Shown in pieces: positions 43,812 through 52,695 of a DNA stretch of 64,000 bases. How positions within the stretch are numbered: the stretch's first letter is position 1; each line of letters opens with the position of its first letter. Source of the DNA: Acidimicrobiia bacterium (GTDB lineage: Bacteria > Actinomycetota > Acidimicrobiia > Spongiisociales > UBA11373); the NCBI GenBank assembly GCA_029263095.1, contig JAJCYA010000041.1, positions 1 to 64,000 on the forward strand, read 5' to 3'. Made by a program: the position numbers and the translations under genes. The notes beneath the pieces are model-generated. The model saw only the letters and a program-made list of their open reading frames with translations. It was not told the origin of the DNA and ran no database searches.

Positions 43812-45059
43812 GTGGCGTTGGCTTCCGAGATTCGCACCTCCGACACGCTAGATGTGACCGGGAAGAGGGTGCTGCTGAGGGTCGATATCAACTCGCCGAT
43901 CGATCGGAAGACGGGCGCGATTGTCGACGGATCGCGGATCGACAAGAGCCTCCCAACGATCCGTGACCTGTCCGAGCGAGGGGCCCGGTTGGTGATCTTG
44001 GCCCATCAGGGCGATGCTCTGGACTATCACAACCTGGTCTCGCTCGAACCACACTCACGGCACCTAGCCGAGAAACTGGGGCGCAGGGTCGGATTCATTG
44101 ACGACGTGGCGGGGCCAGCGGCGCGGGAGCGTATCGTCGCCCTCAACGAGCGGGAGATCCTCCTTCTCGACAACCTCCGTATCTACGGCGAAGAGCTATC
44201 GACGTTCGAACGCGACGTTCGACTGACTCCGGATGAGATGGCAGAGACATACCTGGTGCGCCATCTAGCCCCGCTGTTCGACCTGTACGTGAACGACGCT
44301 TTCGCCGCGGCGCATCGCAACGCACCATCGATGGTGGCCTTCCAGCGATTGCTTCCGTCGGCAGCCGGTCGTCTACTGGTGGCGGAATTGGAGGCGTTGG
44401 CGCCGCTGGTCGATGATCCCGCTCGACCCGCTCTGTTCCTGCTCGGCGGTCTGAAGATCTCCGACGGGTTTTCAATGATGGGCCGCGTTCTTGCTGAGGG
44501 TCTCGCAGATCGCGTTCTGACCACCGGGGTTTTGGGTGAAGTCTTTCTCCTGGCTGACGGGGTGAGATTGGGAGCATCTACCGAGCGCTTTGTCGGTGAG
44601 CGTGATCTTGATCGGTTCATTGACGTCGCCGGGTCGCTATTGGCCGATCACCGTGACCGGATCGTTCTTCCATCGGATGTGGCGACTGCGGTCGACGGTC
44701 AGCGCCGCGAGATCCTCGTTTCCGATCTCCCGGTCGACGCCCTGATCCTCGATGTTGGTGCCCAGACGATCTCGGCATATGAGCGCGAGATTGCCACCGC
44801 GGGAACGGTGTTTGTCAACGGCCCCGCCGGGGCGTACGAGCAGCCCGGCGCCGATCTTGGTACTCGAAAGCTGTGGACCTCAGTGGCGGCTGCACCGGGG
44901 CGGACCGTCATCGGCGGAGGCGACACGGTCGCAAGCGCCGGACGATTCGTCGATCCTGGTGCGATCGATTTCATCAGCACGGGTGGCGGCGCTCTGATCA
45001 GGTTCGTGAGCGGACAGACGCTCCCATTGCTCGAGGCTATGCGACAGAAGCCCGTCTAG
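43812..45059 (+). CDS. pgk: Phosphoglycerate kinase, archaeal-type
   Basis: A 415-residue PGK. Archaeal-style segments: VLLRVDINSPIDRKTG, LVILAHQGDALDYHN, NDAFAAAHRNAPSMV, VFVNGPAGAYEQ and FISTGGGALIRFVSG. It makes ATP and 3-phosphoglycerate from the GAPDH product. In archaeal PGK the second motif reads HQGRPGxxDF; here Arg-Pro is lost (HQGDALDY), so a substrate-contact Arg may be missing or replaced. The GTG start is 3 bp after the GAPDH stop. Confidence 0.88.
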   Translation: MALASEIRTSDTLDVTGKRVLLRVDINSPIDRKTGAIVDGSRIDKSLPTIRDLSERGARLVILAHQGDALDYHNLVSLEPHSRHLAEKLGRRVGFIDDVAGPAARERIVALNEREILLLDNLRIYGEELSTFERDVRLTPDEMAETYLVRHLAPLFDLYVNDAFAAAHRNAPSMVAFQRLLPSAAGRLLVAELEALAPLVDDPARPALFLLGGLKISDGFSMMGRVLAEGLADRVLTTGVLGEVFLLADGVRLGASTERFVGERDLDRFIDVAGSLLADHRDRIVLPSDVATAVDGQRREILVSDLPVDALILDVGAQTISAYEREIATAGTVFVNGPAGAYEQPGADLGTRKLWTSVAAAPGRTVIGGGDTVASAGRFVDPGAIDFISTGGGALIRFVSGQTLPLLEAMRQKPV

Positions 45060-45083
45060 CGGTTCTGCGGCTACCGTTGCCTG

Positions 45084-45494
45084 GTGTCTCTCACCCCCTC
45101 TCAACGCGCCTTCTTGGACGACCCGTGGGTGTGTGTTTTGTCCACTGTGGATCCGAAGGGAGCACCCCATTCAGCACCGATGTGGTACGTCAGGGATGAA
45201 GACGACCTCCTGATCGTCACCGGGCTCGGCTCCCAGAAGCATCGCAATCTGGAACGAGATGCCCGAGTGGGGGTTGTGGTGGACCGCCGGCAGCGCCCCT
45301 ACTTCGCCCTGATGATCCAGGGTCGTGCGGTGGCTGATCCGATGGAAGTTGCCGAGCTGCGGTCGCGGTTCGCCGATCGGTACCTATCGGCCGACGAGGC
45401 AGAGACCTTTCTCGAGAGCCGCCGTGGAGTCCCGGGTGCGGTGTACCGGATCGTTGCCGAGGCGATCCGCGAGTACGGGACACTCCCGATTTAG
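45084..45494 (+). CDS. PPOX-class (flavin/F420-binding split-barrel) protein
   Basis: A 136-residue split-barrel protein of the pyridoxamine-phosphate-oxidase-like class: FLDDPWVCVLSTVDPKGAPHSAPMWY and GSQKHRNLERDARVGVVVD. Actinobacterial members of this size often bind F420 or FMN. GTG start 24 bp after pgk. Convergent with, and overlapping by 4 bp, the thioesterase gene. Confidence 0.85.
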   Translation: MSLTPSQRAFLDDPWVCVLSTVDPKGAPHSAPMWYVRDEDDLLIVTGLGSQKHRNLERDARVGVVVDRRQRPYFALMIQGRAVADPMEVAELRSRFADRYLSADEAETFLESRRGVPGAVYRIVAEAIREYGTLPI

Positions 45495-45961
45495 GGGACG
45501 GAATAGGTCCCGGTGCCTACGGCGATCAGGTCGCCGGACTCATTGTGAAGTTCCATGCGGGTGACGACCGACCGTCTCCCTACCCGGAGAGGAAAGGCCG
45601 CTGCGGCGAACTCTCTGCCAGACCCTGGCCGCAGATAGTCGGTCCGCATGTCGATGGTGCTCAGCCAAGGGGAAGGCGGATCCTCGGATCGCTCCGCTGC
45701 TCGGCTCAAGACGCCGAGCAGCGCCGCCAATCCTCCCACTGTGTCCAATGCTGCGGAGATGATGCCCCCGTGGAGGACGTTGATCTCGGAGTTGCCGACG
45801 AATTCGTCTCGCATCTCGAACCGCATCGTGACCCGATCATCCTCGATAGAGCTGATTTCCAACCCGAGCCACTGCCCAAAGGGGACATGATCCATGCCGG
45901 CGGCAAAGACCGCGGCGACCTGAGCAGCGATCCCGTCTAGTGGTTGTTCGGTTGAGGTCAC
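45491..45961 (-). CDS. Hotdog-fold thioesterase (PaaI family)
   Basis: A 156-residue acyl-CoA thioesterase-like protein. The hotdog helix motif is NVLHGGIISAALDTVGGLAAL, with the conserved HGG and Asp. It hydrolyses acyl- or aryl-CoA. It overlaps the TetR gene by 4 bp and is cotranscribed with it, divergent from an acyl-CoA dehydrogenase operon. Confidence 0.86.
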   Translation of the reverse strand: MTSTEQPLDGIAAQVAAVFAAGMDHVPFGQWLGLEISSIEDDRVTMRFEMRDEFVGNSEINVLHGGIISAALDTVGGLAALLGVLSRAAERSEDPPSPWLSTIDMRTDYLRPGSGREFAAAAFPLRVGRRSVVTRMELHNESGDLIAVGTGTYSVP

Positions 45962-46569
45962 TTTGACGCACCTTCTTCTGGTGCGGCACGGGCGATGAGC
46001 CCGAGGCCGACGATGTCGTTGAGGGTATCGAGCGCGACATCGAAGGGGAGATCAGAGCTGCTGTCGAGTTCGGCGCGGACGACTGCCCAGCCAACCTCGA
46101 AGAGCAAGGTTGAGGTACTGGCGACATCGACCGTTTCTCTGACCGAGCCCTCCAGCTTTCCGGCCTGGAGCGCCTCGACGAGCAGCTCGCGTATCCGGGC
46201 GCGCTGGATGTCGGCCGTCCTGCGAGCCACTGCTCCATCTACGAGGGCAGCCTCACCGAAGAGCGAAGCACGGAGCAGTTCGTCGTCGCCGTAGTGCTCC
46301 GCAGTTACCGCCACTAGGGCGCGCAGTCGTTGTGGAACGGGAGCCGGCGTATGCAGCGCCGCTTCAGCCTTGACCATGAATCGCTCCAGCGAGGCTTCGA
46401 CAACTGCAACGTAGGCGTCCTCCTTGGAGGCAAAATGGAGGTAGAAGCTGCCCTTACCTGTGTCGGCGGCTCGCGCAACATCCTCGACTGTGGCCCTGCG
46501 ATAGCCGAACCGTCGGAACTGCTGTTCGGCGGCTTCGATGAGCCGCTGTCGCGGCGAAGTCGTAGTCAT
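45958..46569 (-). CDS. TetR-family regulator of the acyl-CoA cluster
   Basis: A 203-residue TetR protein. HTH: QFRRFGYRRATVEDVARAA and GKGSFYLHFASKEDAY. The C-terminal domain binds an unknown ligand, perhaps an acyl-CoA. I start at the ATG with GAGG at 4 bp; the longer frame covers the promoter. It is divergent from the acyl-CoA dehydrogenase and probably acts on the palindrome at 46591-46613. Confidence 0.88.
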   Translation of the reverse strand: MTTTSPRQRLIEAAEQQFRRFGYRRATVEDVARAADTGKGSFYLHFASKEDAYVAVVEASLERFMVKAEAALHTPAPVPQRLRALVAVTAEHYGDDELLRASLFGEAALVDGAVARRTADIQRARIRELLVEALQAGKLEGSVRETVDVASTSTLLFEVGWAVVRAELDSSSDLPFDVALDTLNDIVGLGLIARAAPEEGASK

Positions 46570-46590
46570 TACACCTCGTTTGCCGACTAC

Positions 46591-46627
46591 TGACCAATAT
46601 TCTAACCTGGTCATGTCTCGTGGACAA
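46591..46627 (-). promoter_or_regulatory. TetR promoter with TGACCA/TGGTCA operator
   Basis: TGACCA (46591-46596) and TGGTCA (46608-46613) form perfect 6-bp arms 11 bp apart. On the minus strand -35 TTGTCC (46627-46622), 17 bp and -10 TAGAAT (46604-46599) overlap it. The site is between divergent tetR and the acyl-CoA dehydrogenase, so it can control both. Confidence 0.6.
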
Positions 46628-46637
46628 AGGTGTAGCG

Positions 46638-47795
46638 ATGTCATATCCCCGCCAGCCGTCGAAGTACCTCAACCGCGACCTCGATGCCTTCCGAACGGTG
46701 GTCGCCTCATTCGTAGACCATGAGATTCGGCCCTACGCCGATGAGTGGGAGTCTGCCGGTGAGTTCCCAAGAGAGTTGTATCCGAAGGCCGCCGAGGCGG
46801 GGCTGATCGGTCTTCGCTACGACCCGCAGTGGGGTGGTGGCGGCGGGACCTACATGGCCACCTGTGTGCTGTGCGAGGAGCTCGTCAAGGGTGACACGGT
46901 GGGTACAGCGGTCGGATTGATGGCCCAATCCGAGTTCGCTGTGTCGGTACTCGCCGATGAGGCGTCGGCCGAGCTAAAGGCCGAATACCTGGCACCGGCC
47001 ATCCGGGGCGAGTTGATCGGGGCGATCGGCGTGAGCGAACCCGGGGCGGGGTCCGATGTGGGGGCCATCACCACCCGGGCCGTTCGCGATGGCGGCGACT
47101 ACGTCATTTCGGGTCAGAAGACGTTTATCACCAACGGAGTCCGCGCCGACTTCGTCACGCTGGCGGTCCGCACCGGTGGTGATGGTCCGTCTGGCATCTC
47201 GGTGGTCATCCTTCCGACCGATACCGCCGGATTCACGATGGGTCGCAGGCTCGACAAGCTCGGATCTCGAGCCTCCGATACCGCCGAGCTGTTCTTCGAC
47301 GAGTGCCGCATCCCGGTCCGCAATCTCATCGGTGAGGAGGGAATGGGGATGCGCTACGTCCTCTCCCACTTTGCCGGGGAGCGGCTCGTCATTGGTGCTT
47401 TTGCGGTGGGGATCATGGAACGGCTCGTCGAGTTCGGTCTCGAGTACGGCAATGCCAGGAGGGCCTTCGGCAAACCTCTGACAGCTTTTCAGAGCTGGCG
47501 TCACCGCCTAGCCGACATGGCCACACGTCTCGAGGCCACCCGCCTCCTCACGTACCAGGCTGCCGATCTGCTGGATGCAGGCGATCCGGCCGGCGAGATC
47601 GCCGTCTCCATGGCGAAGGTGTACGCCGCCGAGTCGGTCCAGTTCGTCGCCACCGAGATCCTCCAGTTCCACGGCGGGTACGGGCAGATGGAGGAATCCC
47701 CGATCCCGCGCTACTACCGCGATGTTGCTGGCTTTTCCATCGGAGCGGGCACATCGGAGATCCAGCGGGAGATCATTGCCCGCATCCTGATCTAG
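46638..47795 (+). CDS. Acyl-CoA dehydrogenase (isovaleryl/long-chain type active site)
   Basis: A 385-residue FAD flavoprotein: IGAIGVSEPGAGSDVGA, TFITNG, FHGGYGQMEESPIPRYYRDV. The C-terminal segment reads IGAGTSEIQ, where MCAD-like enzymes have the catalytic Glu (YEGTSE); instead Glu in FAGERLVIG (helix G) fits isovaleryl-CoA and long-chain dehydrogenases. It makes a 2-enoyl-CoA. The ATG at 46638 is chosen; an in-frame codon 18 bp upstream overlaps the promoter. Confidence 0.9.
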   Translation: MSYPRQPSKYLNRDLDAFRTVVASFVDHEIRPYADEWESAGEFPRELYPKAAEAGLIGLRYDPQWGGGGGTYMATCVLCEELVKGDTVGTAVGLMAQSEFAVSVLADEASAELKAEYLAPAIRGELIGAIGVSEPGAGSDVGAITTRAVRDGGDYVISGQKTFITNGVRADFVTLAVRTGGDGPSGISVVILPTDTAGFTMGRRLDKLGSRASDTAELFFDECRIPVRNLIGEEGMGMRYVLSHFAGERLVIGAFAVGIMERLVEFGLEYGNARRAFGKPLTAFQSWRHRLADMATRLEATRLLTYQAADLLDAGDPAGEIAVSMAKVYAAESVQFVATEILQFHGGYGQMEESPIPRYYRDVAGFSIGAGTSEIQREIIARILI

Positions 47796-47812
47796 TGGAA
47801 AGGACCGATGAG

Positions 47813-48667
47813 ATGAGCGAACGCGTTGGGGCAATCGACGCCTGGATGACCATCTGCTCTCCAGAGACCGTCGACCGGTGGCCGGATTCCTTCTGGCACA
47901 TCTTTCGCAAATACGGCGTCGAGGATCGGTTCCGCAAGGGCTTTACGCTCGACGAGATCATCGCCGAGATGGACGAAGCCGGCGTCGAGATCGGCGTCGC
48001 GTCGGCGTTCAAATTCCTCGACACCTGGGTCGTGACGAACGACGAGACGGCCGCCTACGTGACCGAGGCACCTGATCGATTCATCGGATCGTTCACTGTT
48101 GACATCCGGGATCCGATGCCGGCGATGCGGGAGTTTCGCCGTTGCGTCGAAGAATTGGACATGAGGGTGTTCCGGCTCGAGCCGTATCAGTACGGCGATG
48201 GACGCACCACCGCCCCCCCACCCACGGACCGGATGTATTGGCCGTTCTACGTCGCGTGTGTCGAATACGACATTCCACTGGCCATCCAGGTCGGGCATAC
48301 CGGTCCGCTTCTGCCGTCGGAGTGCGGCAGGCCCATCTACCTAGATGAGGTTGCGCTCACCTTCCCCGAATTGAAGCTCATTGGCACCCACAACGGCGAC
48401 CCGTGGGTGGAGGAGATGATGATCCTCGCCTGGAAACACCCGAATGTATACATCGAGTCGTCGGCGCGGCCCGCCAGGTACTGGTCCGAATCCCTCAAGA
48501 GGTTCTCCGGGGGGTACGGGCAGGACAAGATGATCTGGGGCACCGACTACCCCCTGTTGCCGTTCAAACGCACTGTGGACGATGTGTATGACTGTGGTTT
48601 CTCAGAGGAGGCAACGCGCAAGATCCTGCGCGATAACGCGGCGAAGGTGTTCAAGATCGATGTGTGA
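47813..48667 (+). CDS. Amidohydrolase-family TIM-barrel hydrolase/decarboxylase
   Basis: A 284-residue Amidohydro_2 protein. It lacks a clear HxH at the N-terminus (IDAWMTICSP), but has LIGTHNGDPWVEEM and WGTDYPLLPFKRT, typical of metal-dependent decarboxylases/hydrolases such as the 2-amino-3-carboxymuconate-semialdehyde decarboxylase group. Likely substrate is a carboxylated intermediate. The ATG at 47813 follows AAAGGA; a GTG at 47795 is also in frame. Confidence 0.8.
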   Translation: MSERVGAIDAWMTICSPETVDRWPDSFWHIFRKYGVEDRFRKGFTLDEIIAEMDEAGVEIGVASAFKFLDTWVVTNDETAAYVTEAPDRFIGSFTVDIRDPMPAMREFRRCVEELDMRVFRLEPYQYGDGRTTAPPPTDRMYWPFYVACVEYDIPLAIQVGHTGPLLPSECGRPIYLDEVALTFPELKLIGTHNGDPWVEEMMILAWKHPNVYIESSARPARYWSESLKRFSGGYGQDKMIWGTDYPLLPFKRTVDDVYDCGFSEEATRKILRDNAAKVFKIDV

Positions 48668-48676
48668 GATGTCCTG

Positions 48677-49693
48677 ATGCGCGGCCTCGTCTACCACGGG
48701 CCGGGAGATGTCCGGGTCGAGCAGATTCCGGTCCCGGAACCTGCTCCGGGGGAGGTGCTGCTCGACGTTTCCGCTGCCGGAATCTGTGGCACCGATCGCC
48801 ACATCGTCGCCGGCGAGTTGGGAGTCGCGCCCGGCACGGTCCCCGGTCACGAGATCTCCGGCGTTGTTGTCGGCCTCGGTGGCGGAGTCGAGGGCTGGGA
48901 GATCGGCAGCCGGGTCCTTTCCTACGGCCAAGTCACGTGCGGCGAGTGCCGTCCATGCCGCGAGGGTCACGAGCATCGTTGCCGACGGCCCCAGGTGATG
49001 GGCATGTCCCGCCAAGGTGGGTTCGCCGAGAAGATCGCAGTACCGCAGCAGTGTCTGGTGCGGGTCCCCGACGCCGTTTCCGACGGAGTCGCCGCCATCG
49101 TTCCCGATGCGATCGCCACGCCGTACCACGCTCTTGTCACGGTCGGTCGCATCGGCATGGGCGAGTCGGTTGTCGTGATCGGCGCCGGAGGACTGGGTCT
49201 GCAGGCGATCGCACTGGCTCGAATGGAGGGAGCCGCCCGCGTCGTAGCCGTAGATCCTTCTCCGGTTGCCCGTGAGGCAGCTCTTGGCGCAGGAGCCGAC
49301 GCCGTCCTCGATCCTGCTGCCGACGAAGACGCCGCCAAAGCTCTCTATCAGCTGACGTCGGGAGCAACGCTGGCTCTCGAATGCGTGGGCCGTGCCGACT
49401 CGGTCGAGCTGGGGATGCAGTCACTTGTGCCGGGAGGCTCGCTGATCGTCGTTGGCGTCGGGCATGAGCGACCTCGTCTCCCTCCGCTGATTCGCTTTGT
49501 CGCTGCCGAGATCTCGGTCAGCGGTTCGTTCGGATCGACAATCGCCGAGATAGAGACGGTCCTCGAACTGATTGCCGGCGGTCGGCTGGATGTCTCCCGA
49601 TCCATTTCTCGCAGCGTGACGCTGGACCAGGTCCCCGGAGTCTTCGCCGAACCGGCTACCCCAGGCCGCACCGTGATCGTCCCCCAATCGTGA
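48677..49693 (+). CDS. Zinc-dependent alcohol dehydrogenase (second copy)
   Basis: A 338-residue medium-chain dehydrogenase with CGTDRHIVAGE and GHEISG (catalytic zinc) and CGECRPCREGHEHRC (structural zinc). The NAD motif is IGAGGLGLQAIALA. It is distinct from the enzyme at 38396. It sits between the amidohydrolase and crotonase genes of the TetR-linked acyl-CoA operon and probably oxidises a hydroxyacyl intermediate. Confidence 0.87.
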   Translation: MRGLVYHGPGDVRVEQIPVPEPAPGEVLLDVSAAGICGTDRHIVAGELGVAPGTVPGHEISGVVVGLGGGVEGWEIGSRVLSYGQVTCGECRPCREGHEHRCRRPQVMGMSRQGGFAEKIAVPQQCLVRVPDAVSDGVAAIVPDAIATPYHALVTVGRIGMGESVVVIGAGGLGLQAIALARMEGAARVVAVDPSPVAREAALGAGADAVLDPAADEDAAKALYQLTSGATLALECVGRADSVELGMQSLVPGGSLIVVGVGHERPRLPPLIRFVAAEISVSGSFGSTIAEIETVLELIAGGRLDVSRSISRSVTLDQVPGVFAEPATPGRTVIVPQS

Positions 49694-49702
49694 GGTGCTC
49701 AA

Positions 49703-50479
49703 ATGAACTCTGAAGTGCTGGTCGACGTATCCGACGGGATCGCCACAGTCACCCTCAATCGTCCCGATCGGCTCAACGCGATCGCTATTCCCACAGTGGG
49801 TCGACTGGTGGAGGCACTCGAGGAGGCTGCAGCCTCCCCGGCAAGAGTGGTCGTGCTGGCCGGCAGCGGTACGCACTTTTGCGCCGGTGCTGATCAGGCA
49901 GAGATGGAGCCTCGCTCCCCTCAGGATTGGGAGTCCATCGTCAGGCACTACCTCGATCCGATACACGCCATTGTCGGTATGGACAAGCCGGTGATTGCCG
50001 CACTGCACGGTGACACTGTCGGGGGTGGCCTCGGATTGGCAATGGCGTGCGACATCCGTATCGCCGCCCGCGGCATCCGACTCGGTGCGCCGTTTACCAA
50101 GATCGGCCTGGCCGGGTGCGATATGTCTGCCGGCTGGTTCCTTCCCCGCCTTGTCGGTCTAGGCACCGCTCAAGAGTTGATGTTTACCGGACGTCTCGTC
50201 GATGCCGAGGAGGCTCTGGGGATGGGTCTGGTCCACCGCGTTGTCGATGACGCCGACCACGCGGCCGAAGTCGCCAAGTGGGCGTCGCGATTGGCGGCGG
50301 GTCCGCCCATCGCCCATGCTTGGACGAAGCGGGCGATCCATCGTTCACTGGGTGTCGACATGGCTGCCGAGTTCGAGTTCGAGATCTTTGCCCAGGTGCA
50401 GTGTCTGCAGACCGCAGACCACAGGGAGGGCGTTGCGGCGTTTCAGGAGAAGCGGCGGCCGGAGTATCACGGTGCTTGA
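49703..50479 (+). CDS. Enoyl-CoA hydratase/isomerase family protein
   Basis: A 258-residue crotonase. Oxyanion segments are SGTHFCAGAD and ALHGDTVGGGLGLAMACDI. The Glu of GGxE and the second Glu of classical hydratases are replaced (GLGLAM, GAPFTKIGLAGCDM), so it may be an isomerase, hydrolase or other crotonase-type enzyme. Its stop overlaps the following dehydrogenase by 8 bp. Confidence 0.85.
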   Translation: MNSEVLVDVSDGIATVTLNRPDRLNAIAIPTVGRLVEALEEAAASPARVVVLAGSGTHFCAGADQAEMEPRSPQDWESIVRHYLDPIHAIVGMDKPVIAALHGDTVGGGLGLAMACDIRIAARGIRLGAPFTKIGLAGCDMSAGWFLPRLVGLGTAQELMFTGRLVDAEEALGMGLVHRVVDDADHAAEVAKWASRLAAGPPIAHAWTKRAIHRSLGVDMAAEFEFEIFAQVQCLQTADHREGVAAFQEKRRPEYHGA

Positions 50480-51620
50480 ACTGAGCAGCGATCAGCGGGC
50501 GTTCCAAGCCGAGGTGGCGCGGTTCGCTGACGCCGAGATTCATCCCCACGTGCGGGAGTGGGAGGAAGCAGGCAACTATCCAATTGATCTGTTCCCCCGG
50601 CTGGGATCACTCGGTTGGCTCGGTGTCGGCATACCCGAAGCACAGGGTGGATCGGGGGGAGGCCCAATCGAGCGGTGCATCTTGTTCGAGGAGCTGTCGC
50701 GGGCGTCGGCAGGCGTTGCTCTCGGGATCTACGTACATGCCGTGCTCGCCGGCGGGGCCTTGGCCGTTGTTGCCTCGGGTGAGCTGCGGGATTCGATGCT
50801 GCCGGGAATCCTGTCCGGTGAGACCATCGGGGCCTGGGCCTATGCCGAGCCGGATTCGGGTGCAGATGTGACTCGAGTGCGCCTATCTGCCGAACGCGAT
50901 GGAGACAGCTATATCCTCAACGGATCGAAGCTGTACATCACCAACGGAACGATCGCCGACCTCGTGCTGGTCGTGGCCCGCACGTCTGGTGAACCGGGCT
51001 CACTCGGAGGCATATCCGTCCTGGCCGTCGACGGAGACACACGCGGACTGACCCGCCGTTCCATGGACAAGCTGGGTATGCACCCGTCCGAACTCGGGGA
51101 GCTTCACTTCGAAGACGTCATCGTTCCCGCCGAACGTCTCGTCGGAGAAGTCGACAAGGGATTTCGCCAGTGCCTGCCGGTCTTGTCTCAAGGCCGCATC
51201 TATGGGGCCACTCTTGCGTTGGGTTTAGGGAGAGCATCTGTGGATGCCGCTACCACTCACGTGCAGGCTCGGGAGCAGTTCGGGGGACCGCTCACCGGGC
51301 AGCAGGCGGTCCGCTTCACGATCGCCGACATGACGGCTCGACTCACCGCGGCTCGCACGCTCGTCTACGCCGCGGCCGAAGCACTGGCAGCCCGGCAGCC
51401 GTACGACACGGAGGCATCTATCGCCAAGCTGGTCGCCTCGGAGGCCGCCACCTGGCTTGCCGAGCGTGCCATGCACCTCCACGGTGCCCAGGGCTACATG
51501 ATGGAGAGCCCGGTGCAGCGGTACTACCGGGACTGCAAGATCATCGAATACGGCGAGGGTGCCAATGCAGTGCAGCGGGAGATGATCTTTGAAGCGGTCG
51601 CACGCGGCTGGCGGCCATAG
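50472..51620 (+). CDS. Acyl-CoA dehydrogenase
   Basis: A 382-residue FAD enzyme: WAYAEPDSGADVTRV, LYITNG, LHGAQGYMMESPVQRYYRD and the C-terminal YGEGANAVQ with the catalytic Glu in the usual MCAD position. The GTG at 50472 lies inside the crotonase end; a longer frame is within that gene. Last gene of this plus-strand operon. Confidence 0.9.
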   Translation: MLELSSDQRAFQAEVARFADAEIHPHVREWEEAGNYPIDLFPRLGSLGWLGVGIPEAQGGSGGGPIERCILFEELSRASAGVALGIYVHAVLAGGALAVVASGELRDSMLPGILSGETIGAWAYAEPDSGADVTRVRLSAERDGDSYILNGSKLYITNGTIADLVLVVARTSGEPGSLGGISVLAVDGDTRGLTRRSMDKLGMHPSELGELHFEDVIVPAERLVGEVDKGFRQCLPVLSQGRIYGATLALGLGRASVDAATTHVQAREQFGGPLTGQQAVRFTIADMTARLTAARTLVYAAAEALAARQPYDTEASIAKLVASEAATWLAERAMHLHGAQGYMMESPVQRYYRDCKIIEYGEGANAVQREMIFEAVARGWRP

Positions 51621-51637
51621 CCGAACTCATTGGCACG

Positions 51638-52537
51638 TCACCTCTCGAGGAAGCCGATGAGCGCGGGAACGATACGCTCGTGAGCATCTTCTTGGAGGTA
51701 ATGGCCGGCGTCGGCGAGCCGTTCCACTTCGGCATCGGGAAACGTGCGTAGCCACAGTCCGTCGAGGATCTCGGGGGTGAAAGCGATGTCCTTCATTGCC
51801 CACATGATCTTGACCGGCTTCTCGCGGAAATGGGTCTCGAGTCCGGTTTCGATCTCAGCGAGCAGATCAGCCACTTCGCCCCCAGAACCAGACGGGATCT
51901 CACGGGGGAATACCAGAATCGACGTCCGGCTGGCCCAGGAGGGGTGAGGACTCGAGTAGGCCTGTTTGATATCCTTGGTCAGTCGATCTGTGTGCTTGAT
52001 ACCGGCACGGAACAGGAACCCCCGCACGAAGAAGTGAGCTCCCTTGACCATCAGCTCACCCACACCACGCGTTCTGAACAATCGGATCGGGACGGGCAGT
52101 TTGACCTTGCCTGGGGGGCGGTGGGCGAAGGTGTTGAGGATGAACAGAGATCGCACCCTTTCAGGGTGCCGGGTGGCCCATCGCAGGCTGATGGGTCCGC
52201 CCCAATCCTGAGATACGACCGTCGCTCCCGAGAGATCGAGGGATTCCAGCAATGCTTCGAATCGAGCTGAATGGTGACGGATGGTGTATAGATCGGCCTG
52301 ATCCGGCTTGTCGGATCGTCCGAAGCCGAGGTGGTCGGGGATGATCACCCGATACCCGGCCTCGGTCAGCGGTGACACGAAGTTCCGGTACAGATAGCCC
52401 CACGTTGGGTTTCCATGAGCCATCACCACCGGTTGGCCGTCGCGTGGGCCTTCGTCGATGTAGTGCATACGCCCGTCGTCGCTGTCGAACCACTTCGGTT
52501 CGAACGGCCATGTGCCGTTGAACGTCCAATCTGTCAC
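51638..52537 (-). CDS. Alpha/beta hydrolase, haloalkane-dehalogenase-like
   Basis: A 299-residue alpha/beta hydrolase. HGNPTWGYLYRN (Asn43 as possible halide contact), the nucleophile elbow VSQDWGG with Asp111 and Trp112, and AGHYLQED with the catalytic His match haloalkane dehalogenases rather than serine hydrolases. Such enzymes replace halogen by hydroxyl; epoxide hydrolases share the Asp. The GTG start follows AGGAGG/GGAG; the upstream ATG at 52612 is less likely. Confidence 0.82.
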   Translation of the reverse strand: MTDWTFNGTWPFEPKWFDSDDGRMHYIDEGPRDGQPVVMAHGNPTWGYLYRNFVSPLTEAGYRVIIPDHLGFGRSDKPDQADLYTIRHHSARFEALLESLDLSGATVVSQDWGGPISLRWATRHPERVRSLFILNTFAHRPPGKVKLPVPIRLFRTRGVGELMVKGAHFFVRGFLFRAGIKHTDRLTKDIKQAYSSPHPSWASRTSILVFPREIPSGSGGEVADLLAEIETGLETHFREKPVKIMWAMKDIAFTPEILDGLWLRTFPDAEVERLADAGHYLQEDAHERIVPALIGFLER

Positions 52538-52695
52538 TTCGGCTCCGCCTCCTGTGTCTCTTGATCTGTACCGGCGAGTCAGAGTGCCTGCATCGCTCGC
52601 GGTCCACTCCATGATGGCATCCGGGGTCGGCGCGGCACCACGAGTGTGATCAGGAACCGCATCGCATTGTTGGCTGTTCCCGGTAAAGCACCCGG

